DNA from: Parapristionchus giblindavisi
Lineage: Eukaryota > Nematoda > Chromadorea > Rhabditida > Diplogasteridae
Assembly: GCA_943737045.1 (NCBI GenBank)
Contig: CALSFV010000423.1
Location: 106,471-170,470, forward strand
Direction of reading: 5' to 3'
Length of the DNA: 64,000 nt
Part shown: positions 48,193 through 60,498 of the stretch, piece after piece
Position numbering within the stretch: the first letter of the stretch is position 1
How the letters are laid out: each line of letters begins with the position of its first letter
The notes under the pieces: generated by a model
The model's database searches: none
Told to the model about the DNA's origin: nothing
What the model saw: only the letters and a program-made list of their open reading frames with translations
Position numbers and translations under genes: made by a program

Positions 48193-48404
48193 CCATAGGT
48201 CGAATAACTAGGTTATCAGTTTTCAAAATTCGGTCAGGTTTTTTTCAATTTTTGGCAAAGTTTGGTCGAAATGCGGTCAGGTTTTTCGCTGTTTGTGAAA
48301 TTTTGGCTCAAAATGCTGTCACGTTTTTCGATTTTTGGGATATTTTGGCTCAAAATGCGGTCAGACTTGGTACTGTGTAACAAGCTTTTCGACCTATGGG
48401 TGTA
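48193..48404. repeat. Small inverted-end segment with internal repeats of about 50 bp
   Basis: CCATAGGTCGAA (about 48193) and its complement TTCGACCTATGG (about 48389) flank three degenerate repeats containing ATGCGGTCAGGTTTTT or ATGCTGTCACGTTTTT (48225-48367). It lies directly against the left end of foldback element B and might be a separate short MITE. Confidence 0.5.
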
Positions 48405-49648
48405 CAGTAGCGCCGGAAAGTCAGTGCCAACTTTTTGTTTTGTTATATTTAGTGAACCAAGCGTGCTATGGGGCCGCTCCCACGAGTTCTTATGGGAAAT
48501 TTATCGAGGAATCCGGCCCTGATATTGTGGACTCATGAAAATTTCTCGTTATTGCGTAATGATGACGCAATCGAAGTCCACTTTTTGAAAAATCTCCCAC
48601 GAGTTCTTAAAAAAAATAACTCCGCGGAAAATTTTTTTCCAGCCTACCGTTCTTCTATAAGTTCTACGCCTCGGCTACTCAGAAAAATTGTTTTAGGTTG
48701 CTGCGATTTTTTTTCAACCGCAGCGGCCTTGATGCAAAATGGCGGCAGCAAACTCATATCTCAGCTCCAAGACATGCTAGAGACTCGTACTTGGGATCAA
48801 AATGATCCTTATGATGTCCCAAATACACCGTGAAAGTTTGGTATTGATCGGACCACAATTGCCTTCAGTACACCAAAAAGTAACTTTTTCAGATAACCTC
48901 ACTTTGAGGGCCTACAATTATGAGAGTGATTTTTCTAAAAATATGGTACATGTGCTAAAATAGATCAAATCCATCCCAGAAGTCATCCTCACACTTTGGT
49001 GAAAGCAACTTGCTTCCCATCTTCACGGCAAACATCAGTCTTTCCCGCACGCACTCACTGTGCGTGCGCGCGCCCCTCCCCTCCCTCCCCTCCCCTGGAC
49101 GTGCGCCTCCGAAACGAGTGCATGCCCGCTTAACGTTTGCCGTGAAGATGGGAAGCAAGTTGCTTTCGCCAAAGTGTGAGGATGACTTCTGGGATGGATT
49201 TGGCATATTTTAGCACAAGTACCATATTTTTTAGAAAAATCACTCTCATAATTGTAGGCCCTCAAAGTGAGGTCATCTGAAAAAAGTTATTTTTTGGTGA
49301 ACTGAAGGCAATTGTGGTCCGATCAATACCAAACTTTCACGGCGTATTTGGGACATATATATCATAAGGATCATTTTGATCCCAAGTACGAGTCTCTAGC
49401 ATGTCTTGGAGCTGAGATATGAGTTTGCTGCCGCCATTTTGCATCAAGGCCGCTGCGGTTGAAAAAAATCGCAGACTTCGATTGCGTCATCGTTACGCAA
49501 TAACGAGAAATTTTCACGAGTCCACAATATCAGGGCCGGATTCCTCGATAAATTTCCCATAAGAACTCGCGAGAGCGGCCCCATAGCACGCTTGGTTCAC
49601 TAAATATAACAAAAATAAAAAGTTGGCACTGACTTTCCGGCGCTACTG
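48405..49648. mobile_element. Foldback element B (CAGTAGCGCCG family) nested in the 8.6-kb element
   Basis: Left end CAGTAGCGCCGGAAAGTCAG and right end CTGACTTTCCGGCGCTACTG, with TA on both sides (48403-48404, 49649-49650). The arms are complementary along nearly the whole 1.24 kb and meet near 49060-49100 in a GC-rich stretch (GCGTGCGCGCGCCCCTCCCC). It shares its terminal motif with element A (11971) and an inner block (TAATGATGACGC followed by CACTTTTT), so A and B are diverged relatives. The mirrored open frames here are not genes. Confidence 0.9.
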
Positions 49649-50093
49649 TAACGGGCGTTTCTTTCTACCTCGTTACTCTGTCGCAACTCTGGAAACACTG
49701 TGCATGATTGTGTTACAATTTCGCTATCCTAGGCAAGAGCGCTAAAAAAACATCAGCCGAGCAATCGATGTCCGACCCAAGCTCACTCCTGAACAACAAT
49801 TAATTACTGGTGCATTTTGAACTGATTTTAAAAAAATCTTTCGGCGGTTCAATCGGGTCACACACAGCTACGATTACGAATTACAATTATTGATTTATTT
49901 GTTTCCAGTTGGTCGAGGTCGGCAACGAATCCACTCGCATTTGTGCATCTTCTATTATATGTATATTATCTAGCAATATTATGTGTATCATCATTGTATT
50001 ATCCCGCTTCCCCATTTCCATCCCTCCTAATCTTTGGAATCACTCATTTTTCTTGTTTAGCCATATACCCCATTAATTGTTTTATTCTGACAG

Positions 50094-51444
50094 ATTTTAC
50101 GCTGTAAAAAATGGCGGACCATATTTTACGCTGTAAAAAATGGCGGACCATATTTTACGCTGTAAAAAATGGCGGACCATATTTTACGCTGTAAAAAATG
50201 GCGGACCATATTTTACGCTGTAAAAAATGGCGGACCATATTTTACGCTGTAAAAAATGGCGGACCATATTTTACGCTGTAAAAAATGGCGGACCATATTT
50301 TACGCTGTAAAAAATGGCGGACCATATTTTACGCTGTAAAAAATGGCGGACCATATTTTACGCTGTAAAAAATGGCGGACCATATTTTACGCTGTAAAAA
50401 ATGGCGGACCATATTTTACACTGTAAAAAATGGCGAACCATATTTTACACTGTAAAAAATGGCGGACCATATTTTACACTGTAAAAAATGGCGAACCATA
50501 TTTTACACTGTAAAAAATGGCGGACCATATTTTACACTGTAAAAAATGGCGGACCATATTTTACACTGTAAAAAATGGCGAACCATATTTTACACTGTAA
50601 AAAATGGCGAACCATATTTTACACTGTAAAAAATGGCGAACCATATTTTACACTGTAAAAAATGGCGAACCATATTTTACACTGTAAAAAATGGCGAACC
50701 ATATTTTACACTATAAAAAATGGCGGACCATATTTTACACTATAAAAAATGGCGGACCATATTTTACACTGTAAAAAATGGCGGACCATATTTTACACTG
50801 TAAAAAATGGCGGACCATATTTTACACTGTAAAAAATGGCGGACCATATTTTACACTGTAAAAAATGGCGAACCATATTTTACACTGTAAAAAATGGCGG
50901 ACCATATTTTACACTGTAAAAAATGGCGGACCATATTTTACACTGTAAAAAATGGCGAACCATATTTTACACTGTAAAAAATGGCGAACCATATTTTACA
51001 CTGTAAAAAATGGCGAACCATATTTTACACTGTAAAAAATGGCGAACCATATTTTACACTGTAAAAAATGGCGAACCATATTTTACACTATAAAAAATGG
51101 CGGACCATATTTTACACTATAAAAAATGGCGGACCATATTTTACACTGTAAAAAATGGCGGACCATATTTTACACTGTAAAAAATGGCGAACCATATTTT
51201 ACACTGTAAAAAATGGCGAACCATATTTTACACTGTAAAAAATGGCGAACCATATTTTAGACTGTAAAAAATGGCGAACCATATTTTACACTGTAAAAAA
51301 TGGCGAACCATATTTTACACTGTAAAAAATGGCGGACCACATTTTACACTGTAAAAAATGGCGGACCACATTTTACACTGTAAAAAATGGCGGACCACAT
51401 TTTACACTGTAAAAAATGGCGGACCACATTTTACACTGTAAAAT
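50094..51444 (-). repeat. Right array of 29-bp unit (about 46 copies)
   Basis: Inverted counterpart of the left array but about 18 units longer. Variant blocks are visible: the innermost roughly 11 units have TTTTACGCTGTAAAA, later ones TTTTACACTGTAAAA, some ACACTATAAAA, and the outermost units ACCACATTTT. GCGGACC and GCGAACC forms alternate in runs, which indicates local unit amplification. Confidence 0.95.
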
Positions 51445-53599
51445 ATGTCATGCCAGAATAGCCGGTGTCTATTATGTCCGGTCTCAACTCTGCCATTTTT
51501 GCAACCGTCAAATATGGCAAAAACTAATTTCGAAAAAAATGCCAATTTTTCAGTCTGCATTTTTGGATTAAAAATCGTGTGACAAATATGACACCTGCAA
51601 TTCTGGCAATTCATCTCCCTTTCAATTCTGCCACTTTTGCTCCTCTCCATTCTGGTTCAAATTATTCCTGCCTAATTTTACGAAGTCATTTATGGAATGC
51701 CAGTTTTTCCCTCTGCATTTCTGCCATTAAATTGTCTGCCAAATTTGCATCTTTATTTTATGGATAATTGTTTTGTTCTCAGAATAGCCAAATTATCACA
51801 TTGTAAATATGGATCTCTCCAAGTTTTCACCTCGTTTATTTGTCAGAAGTTATCTCTCCAAATAATAAAGTGTAAAATTTGGCATTTCTCCAACTATTCA
51901 CATCTGACAATTTTGCAACAAGAAATTATGGCATGCCACATTTACAGTCGTAAAAAATGGCAGAAAAAAGAGCCAACTCAATATTTTCCGGTGGGCTTAT
52001 CCTAACCCCTCTTATGTGATCATTTCAAAACTATGCACGCAGAAAGAAATGGGACACATACGCATCACTAACCTCTCATTAGGTTTCAATTGAATATACT
52101 CAGGTGTTTGAATCCTTGCATGAACCAAGTAAAATTCGTGCAATTATCATGCATGGAATATACTCGAATCATGCATGGATTATCCCTGATCATGCATGGA
52201 TTCTGTCAAATTTCGTGAATTACGTAGAGGCGAGGGAGACTGGAGAGAGCTCATTATAATTAGTCGTTTCTGTGTTCAAAAATCATTTTTGCTTTTAGAT
52301 CTATGGATGACGTCCTAAGCTATGTCATATAAAAAATTATTTTTTGAAACACAGATTACAATTTCACTTGAGTAATATGTACATACATTTTATCATCTAA
52401 GCTCAGGTATGAATCATTTAATTTTATCGATAGTAATATTTAGTGCATTGATGTTTTCTAAAAAGAAAACATTATATAATTTATTTTTGAACTTTTCGAT
52501 TTTTCACGATTTTTTTAGAAAATAAAATCGAAATAATTTTTACGCGCAGCCCTGATTTGCAGACGGTTCATTTTCATTCGTAATTCACGCGCTCTTTTCC
52601 ACTAAATCGGAGATCATCTCTATGCGAACATTTCCAAAACAGCTCATGTGTTATTTTTTATGTCAGAACTCGATGAGAAGTTGAATAAGAAAAAAATAAA
52701 ATCATAATCATGAAAATCATAATCATAATTTCTGTGTTTTGTTTTTCTCCTCCCCTCTCTTGTTTGCACTCATCTATGAGTTTTATGTTACTCCCTGGCA
52801 TCATATAATATATTTAATATATGTAATTACTTTCTTTGTTCAAACACTGTGTCGGGTTGATGATGTGATCTGTAACTAGTCCGATTTCGGATGAATGCCT
52901 GATATGGAGATATTGGGTCACAACTTTCCCTGTGCCAATAATGCGGATGTTTGGCCCCAATGCTCGTTCAAATAATAATCAATACAAATGAATAGTCGTC
53001 ACGATCTTTGGAAAAGTAATACAAGTTATTGTCACATTCGAAGTCGAATGTCATTGTCAGATGTGTTGGATGGAGGATGCATATTGACCTGTACCAACAA
53101 CACAGATATCGGAAAATAAATTTGTCCATGATATCCAAGATATTTATCAAAGAAAAGGACTATTTATTGCGATCATTTGAAGTGATAGTCAGAATCAAAC
53201 GGGTTCTTTGTGTGTCTCATTATTACATTCGCAATTTGACAGGCTAACTAATTTGCTGATGGTCCCTGTACTTGGTTTAAGCCATGAAAGTACATTGCAG
53301 TTAATAGAAATAAAGAATTAAATCCCAAACTAAAATTCAAAAATGATGGGCCGTCGGGCCGTCGGGCCGTCATTTAGGGAGGGGGCCGTCGGGCCGTGGC
53401 CGCGGCCGCGGCCGTCATTTAGGGACACCCTATAAAGTGCGTTTAATGATGAGCCCTTTTCCAAACTTAAGAAAAAACTAAATCATGGACCTGGTCTTAT
53501 TAAAAAATAAACTGTAATTATTTATCTGTTTATTTAAGTCTTGCTTAGTTTCACAGCCCATTATTAATTTTATTGATTATACGTATTCACTCAGAACCA

Positions 53600-55287
53600 A
53601 TGTCGGATGACGATTTATGTATCGTGGATGAAAACGTCGCGTCTTCTCGAGGTATGTATTTAAACTTTCATTTCCCGTAAAATCCTTTGCATTTCAGCAA
53701 TTGGAATGCCATCAAGAGTAAGTATACGATGTTATCTGAGATATATTGCTGTTTATCTTGAGTGACGTGTTGAGGTATGAATTCAATGTTTTTTACTTAA
53801 ATTTTTAACTTCAGATATCGAGTTTGGCACTGAATGAGCGATCCAGATCTGTTAACACAATAGATACAAGTGATGAAAGTGATATTGAAGAGGTAAGATT
53901 ATAACCAAGATATTTATCAGTTTGATATGTCAACATTAGGACTTTCATCAAGAGAGTTCACTAGCGATTCTGATGAAGAAGGGACAGAAGTTCAAAGAAG
54001 AAAGAGAAAAGAAAGTACAGAATGATATTAATAAGATTACAATTGTGAGTAGATCATTCATTCATAACATAGCATATTCATATACAGTTAGCAAAATGTG
54101 AAGAGGCAAAGAAAGGAGCTACTCCAATCATGATCTATCCTAATCCACGTGCTTCTGAAGCTGAGAAACACGTATCGTTAGTTTCTATTTAATTATCTAT
54201 TTCATTTAATCAATGACTACATGTACCATTATAGGAAGTTGAAACAGGCTTCTGCATTTGCTCATCGTAGTTCATCTCAAGATAATTCGTATAATGAATG
54301 TGTTATCATTGATGGATCTGGTCAATCTTCAATTCAATATCTTCCTTCATCTACTCATACAGGTTCACTTACTATTCACTTGATCAATCGGTCAATGCAT
54401 ATCTTCCTCTCACTCAATCGATTATATCGTTAACTCTTTACAGGTTCTCGTCACTCTGGAATCAAGACATCTTTCCTTATACAAGATCTTCATGAGAACA
54501 ATAGTTACATTGAATCATTCAACTATGTCATACTTGATCATACCGTAATCTTTGTAACCTTTATTCGTTTCAGGATACGAGTATGTCTGTATTGGTTGAT
54601 ATCATTGCCAAACGTTGGGACTGTAAAAAGAAAGAGGTAGGGTAGATGCAAAGAACTAATCAATAAATGATTCAATCAATAATTTAAGGTGACAATGACA
54701 TTGAATGGAGAATCATTGACTGATTTGAATATGACTCCTCGTAGATTAGGAATACCTATTGATGGAATTCATCCTGTATCATTTAATTATTATAAATATA
54801 TTTATTAATCGAATGTGACAATTTAGATTAGTGTTGTTCGTGTACACGAATTAGTTTCACCTGGTAAGAATTATCGATCGGTTAAATTTTTTTAACGATC
54901 CATCGATAAAATTTGTTTTAGGTGAAGGCCCTAGAGATCCGAATCTAATTACGGTTAAATTCCAAATGTCCCAAGGGAAACCTGCAATGATCGAAATCAA
55001 TAGAGTATGCCAATCGATATCATCATACTTATCATACTGTAGATTACATTGATTGATTACAGAAGCGACCATTCTCTGAGGCATTGGATACTGTAGCTGA
55101 GAAACTTAAATTGCCTAAGATCTCGAAGCTTGTATTTGATTGTGAAACGGTAGGTGTATTTGTATTTTCATTTTATTGATTTTGATGATGTAATATACTA
55201 ATCTAATGGATAATATTGAAGGTTAATCTTGATTCGACTCCTGATGATCTTGAAATGGATGATGAAGAATGTATTGATGTTTATTAA
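53600..55287 (+). CDS. NFATC2IP: NFATC2IP/Rad60-like protein with C-terminal SUMO-like domain
   Basis: About 12 short exons. N terminus MSDDDLCIVDENVASSR, then a Ser/Asp/Glu-rich region (TIDTSDESDIEE), a helix-prone part with KFKEEREKKVQNDIN (about 53970-54045), then LAKCEEAKKGATPIMIYPNP. Two ubiquitin/SUMO-like stretches follow: SVLVDIIAKRWDCKKKEVTM with NGESLTDLNMTPRRLGI (54588-54760), and LITVKFQMSQGKPAMIEINR, KRPFSEALDTVAEKLKLP, LDSTPDDLEMDDEECIDVY to the stop (54945-55287). An acidic N terminus plus tandem SUMO-like domains ending Asp-Leu-x-Met-(D/E)-x3-x-ID(V) matches the Rad60-Esc2-NIP45 family, nuclear regulators of SUMO and genome stability. The exon near 54445-54540 has an unresolved 3' edge. 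The gene is divergent from ROGDI, with the 8.6-kb element in between. Confidence 0.8.
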
Positions 55288-55633
55288 GAGATTCAATTTA
55301 TCTTTTCCATTTACTCAATCATTCCCCTTTTATTCTTTACGTGTCACATTGATCTTCTCTTTTTCTATCTTTCTAGACATTTCACTAATCGATCGATTAA
55401 TCGATCTAATTGAAGATTATATCGATATTCTCGTACTTGAGCAACCTATATATTAGTCAGATATTCTCAATTCTTTATCATGAATGCTTTATTCTCTATT
55501 TCTGCTAAGATAAATATTACTAATTGAATAGGATAGTTTGTGTTCCATAAAACAAGTTTCAATCTTGACTGTAGTGTATCTGTATTGATTAGGTTCCTGA
55601 CTGGAAAGGTATACTGTATTAATATAGATCTCA

Positions 55634-57157
55634 ATGAGGTCACTCTCATGTGGTCATACTCGTGTCATTTGTTCATCTAGATCAGCTTCATCTTCTGCAG
55701 CTGTTGACCATTATCAGGTATACTGTAGTTGTAGATACAGTAATAAACCTACCGTAATCTATCAGGTATTGGGTGTGAAACCTGATGCGACGCCAAAAGA
55801 GATCAAAGCTGCATACTATGCTATGTCTAAGAAACATCATCCAGATATAAATAGAGAAAGAAAAGATGAAGCTGCTAAGATGTTCACACAGGTATAATTA
55901 GATGAGATATAGTAAATAGACTATTGGATATATACTTTATGGACTTAATAAGATGATTAACCATCTAGTGATCAATTGATAGAAACTATATATCATCTCA
56001 TTGACTCCATTATCTCTTCAATCTCTTTAGGTATCAGAATCATATGAGATTCTATCATCAGAAGAGAAGAGGAAGACATATGATCTAACACGAAGACCAG
56101 GTCATATATTCATTACTCATATATGAATTATGATATATCTCTAGAGATCATTCACTCTTTCAACCCATCTTTCTCATTAATATCTTCACAACCACCTATT
56201 ACATATCGTGACTTTCTATCAATTGACTAACTCTATTGAATATGAATGATGTGATAGACACACATATAGACTATTCATTCTATATCATATCATTATCATT
56301 CTATTCAGTTGGTACTCGTCGTGCATTCAATGCAAATGGAATCAATCGTGGATTCACTGATCTTGATATTGATTATAAGAACTTTGAAGCCTTCCAGAAG
56401 AATGCGTATGTGTTAATGGACAGATCTTCTTTATTGCATTTAAATATTTCGTTCCAATTGGATTAAAATGTATGATATTTGTCAGTCGTCGACGACAACA
56501 AAGAAGAGATCAATTCGTGTATGAATGGCCTGATGAATTCTCTCAAGGAGACAGGTAAGAGATCAAAGATCAATCAATCCATCTACAGTAATCCTAATCA
56601 ATGCCGTAATCTTTAGACCATTTCGTCGTCCTCGTGAGTTTCGTTCAGTATTCGATGAAGCAACGGAGAGAATGGCAGCACATAAAGATAGTCGAACTGT
56701 ACAAAGAGAAATGGAAGAATTGAGAAAAGAAATGGAAAGAGAACAAGTAAGAAATGATATAGATTAATAGAGAATCATGATTACTATTCACTGATAGAGT
56801 GGATAAGGACTTTCGATGTGAAACTTATAGGATATCTTGAGTTACATGAACAATTTTTTATGGTTTCTTCGCTTATTTTGCTCGTACTCAATTGTGATGG
56901 AGTGGATAGGGATGATTTATATTATTCCAGGAACGAATCGCTCGACGATATCCAATGCCTACATTTGAAGAGATGATGAATAATAAGAGAAGGAAGGAAT
57001 TGGAAGAACAAAGAAAGTGAGTGATGATTACTTTAGACGATAGATACCAATATATTGTAGTGAACACTGAGCATTCTTTCTTTTTTCCAGATTAACTGCA
57101 GGCATTCTCGGAGCGATGTCGATAGGAGCCTTCTTATATTTAATCCTTCGAACCTAA
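55634..57157 (+). CDS. DNAJC30: Mitochondrial DnaJ-domain protein, DNAJC30-like
   Basis: Nine exons with consistent phases (55634-55716, 55766-55891, 56031-56100, 56309-56405, 56486-56554, 56617-56746, 56931-57016, 57091-57157). The N terminus is rich in Arg/Ser with no acidic residues for the first 24 residues, like a mitochondrial presequence. The J domain follows directly (VLGVKPDATPKEIKAAYYAM, HHPDINRERKDEAAKMF, SESYEILSSEEKRKTYDLTR) with the HPD motif intact, so it should stimulate an Hsp70 ATPase. A charged helix (REMEELRKEMEREQ) leads to one C-terminal membrane span, TAGILGAMSIGAFLYLIL, ending RT. Short J protein with an N-terminal J domain and a single C-terminal span is the DNAJC30 architecture. 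It lies 346 bp downstream of the NFATC2IP-like gene on the same strand and converges with the receptor gene. Confidence 0.82.
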
Positions 57158-57421
57158 TCGATAGATTACTGTAGTTTAAATAGTTATCGATTGTATTCTA
57201 GTCCAACTATCCCGATGTTAATTGTACGGGATTGATAATACTCAGAGAGTTTATATGATAACACACAAATGAAATGGATAAACATTATAACAATAATGAT
57301 AATATCAATCGATATTTGACAATTTAGAGATGAAAGGTCTTGAATATACTGTAATTGTACCAGTTTAATATGAAAAGGGGCGGAGTCAGAAATGAAATGA
57401 ATGAAAGTAAGCTCATGATGA
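57158..57421. other. Convergent gap between the J-protein and channel genes
   Basis: Only 264 bp separate two tail-to-tail stop codons, so the 3' UTRs are short or overlapping. No gene is seen here. Confidence 0.5.
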
Positions 57422-60400
57422 TTATTGATTAATATGAGATCTTGTTCGATTATCAACAAAAGCAAGTAGATCATTGATCTCATCTGGTATCCAATATAGA
57501 AATGCATACCAATACAGAACATTGAATACAATGTACAAAGTTGGAAATACTATCTGAAATGATCTTTGATCTTTGATCTATCAGCTACAGTATACCTTGC
57601 TGACATTATCGATCCGATTGACAACAATTGCAGGATCTCTCATCTTTAGTTTCTCACGTGCTTTGGCTGCTTTGACTGCCATTCGATAGAATACTGTAAT
57701 AGAGATTATTGTTGATGTAGAAGGGGATTACGGTAGTCAACATGTAATAAGCGTATCAATCGATATTCTACGAAATAAGAAATAGAAGAGAACGTGCATT
57801 TAAGAGGTTTATCATGCATAAAACATAGAGATAGTGTGCACTACGATATAGGATTACTGTAGACGATGGATGGACACGACCGGAGAATAGGTCGATGATG
57901 GACAGAGGACATGATAATCTACGGATGCAGATATCGGCTCTACCTGAGCCTCTCTTATCTATATCAGAAGAAAGATGGAGTTGTCGTTGCCATATACCAG
58001 GATCAGAATGAATTGATCCACTTATTGAGAAGTCATCTGGTAGAATAGATAATGGGATTGACAAACGGTTACACAATAGTCGCAACTTAGCGACAATGGT
58101 TGTGAGTGAATCCGAATACGATTTCACTATTAAATATTTGATAGCAACAACTGTCGAGTTGAAACTACCCACTTGAAATTCTTCGATAAGACTATAAATC
58201 GAAAAAAACACGAAAAAAAGCAAATTTAGTTTTTTTTTCGCGCACAATCCGTACTGTCGATAAGAAAACAATAGTTGAGTTAAGTTAGTTACATGATTAG
58301 AGGGAGGAGCATAAGAGAATGTACAAAGGTAAGGAAAGAATTATTGATTAGACTCAGAAGAAGGAATATTGATTGATATGATGAAGATGAAACGATCTTA
58401 TTGTAGATAATAATACTATGAAAGGATAGATTAACTCTACAAAGGGAATATATCTGAACGTATACAAATCTCTCATAATCACAAACTCAAACCATGTCAT
58501 TAGAGAAATCATTTATAGTATGGTTACAGTAATCCATACCTGATGTTGTTTCTGCCTTTTCTCGTCTAAATATTCTTCTATACCATGGTTTCTTCTTTTT
58601 CAGATTAAGTTTAAGATCTTCAGCTTGTATTGTTTCTCTTCTTGCTCCCATTATACCAGCAGTAAACATTCTCATAGATCCTATCTGAAATGAATCATCC
58701 GTCAATTAGTCTATCCCCCTTTCTATTTGACGGTCTTACGGCTTTATTACTTTCCAATCCTTTCAATTCATGAACTTTCTTCCTTATATATACCATATGA
58801 GCATAATTGATCACTGCATATTCAACCATTGCAGCGAAGACAAAACCAAAACATGAACTGAATAGATTACTGTAGATTAAGGAATACGGTAGGGATACGG
58901 TACATGATATAGATATCCAGAGCCGTTGAATGGGACACTTTGGGAAGATCAGTTCGTAGACCGAATCCTAGTGTAGACATAGACAGAACCGTCATGATAC
59001 CTGAGAACCGGTAATTAGGAATGGATACGGTAGATGATTACAGTATACCTAGTGCAACTCTTGCTGGTGAAGCCTCTTTATTGATCCAAAATGAAACCCA
59101 ACTCATAACCACTAGAAGAGTACACGGAGTGTAAATCTTAATATATGTATTCATTTTTGAGATTATTTTTAAAAATCACTTGTAAAATATAGAATCCTTG
59201 TTGTCGTTGCAGCTTGAAGAACACTTTGAGTACGGAGAGTTCTGAACGGAATCCATAAATTACGGTGTTCAACTGATACGGTAGCTTACGCATATCAGGA
59301 AATCGATAATCAGATATATTCATCTGAGTCTTGAATACATCGAGTAACTGATATTGTGATAGCATATTTCCCATCTTCGAGTCGAGATCTACGTCCTGAA
59401 CGGAAAGAATCAGGATAAGATTACGGTAGTTAAAGGCAGCTGGCATCAAAAAATTTCGATTCGAAATAGCTAAAATAGTTGATCTCATGTTGATAAGCTC
59501 AAAGAACTATTCAGAAATATGTATTTTAAAGTTTGAAAAGACGCTCTGGCAAGAAGTTGGATTACTGTAGCCTGCTCCACACCACGGGCGAGGTTTCCCA
59601 ACTACAGTATGCTAACTCCATCGAAAAGCTCAAAATAGCCCATTATTGAGTTTTATTCTTCATAATTCCCCACTGCGGATAGAATTATCTTCAAAATATT
59701 CAATTTCAAGTCGTATCCAAAGAGTTGGTGTGGCAATTAGAAAAATGCTCCCGCTATCTGGAGCAGACTGTAGTTTTTTTTAACTGCGCCGTTCTCCTTA
59801 CCAGAGAATTCTTATGATAAGATGTATATATTTCGAAACAGAATTTCAAGCTTTTTTATATGAGATCAACTTGTTTTCCCTTTCCCGGTCCCTTTAATAA
59901 CGATTACCTTCCAGACATATACGACATCCTTAGTGAAATAACCGAGAGATCCAATTTCAATGGGACATGCTTGTGCATCCATAGGGAATTTACGTAAGAA
60001 CATAGCACATCTTGATCGAATTGTTAATCTCAAATATTATTTATTATTTTATTTCTTTTCTACAATTTTCTGAAATTCGCGAGAGTCACTTTAGTGAAGC
60101 GTTCTGGATATATTTTTATCGAAAGTTCTATTTGGACTACTCGGGGAAGGACACCATGTTATAACTTTGTGTTATTCCCTATCCTTTCATGAATATCTAA
60201 GAGTTCATTTACAGAGATAGATTATTTGTTATCATTTCCTTCTTATTCTCTTCAACATCTTCATTCACTTCCATTCTTGCAATAGGGAAGATATCCTTCA
60301 ATCTGTCGACAATTCCTCCTTTGGGAGGCAGAGGGAGAGATCCTAGAGGGAGAGGCAGAGATTTTAGAGGGAGAGATCGTAGAGGGAGGGAGAGATCATA

Positions 60401-60462
60401 GAGAGAGAGAAAGAGATTCTAGAGGGAGAGGAAGAGATCGTAGAGGGAGAGGGAGAGAGAGA

Positions 60463-60498
<36 letters not shown>

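Larger units (their letters stand above)
44837..53430. mobile_element. 8.6-kb foldback (giant inverted-repeat) DNA element with 9-bp target duplication
   Basis: Tips are GGGTGTCCCTAAATGACGGC on the left and GCCGTCATTTAGGGACACCC on the right. TATAAAGTG is duplicated on both sides (44828-44836 and 53431-53439). The outer arms (44837-46827 and 51445-53430, about 1.99 kb each) are near-identical inverted copies: every open frame in one reappears in the other. Inside each arm lies an array of a 29-bp unit. The centre (47652-50093) is single-copy apart from a nested foldback element. Tips are strongly GC-rich (GGCCGCGGCC, CCCGACGG repeats) in an AT-rich element. No transposase was recognised. Nine-base duplications with long inverted ends fit Mutator-like elements; Merlin (8-9 bp) is an alternative. 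Confidence 0.92.

Noticed and set aside
48468..48833. 121-codon open frame inside the 8.6-kb element
   Set aside because: It lies within the left arm of foldback element B, its complement reappears in the right arm, and no family is recognisable.
46828..51444. Regular 29-bp repeats resembling a CRISPR array
   Set aside because: Units are strictly adjacent with no spacers, lie in an animal genome inside a foldback element, and no cas genes are present.
57768..58271. 167-codon minus-strand open frame in the channel gene
   Set aside because: It lies between exons with clear splice sites, has no hydrophobic pattern or family match, and interrupts the M3-M4 loop. Treated as intron.
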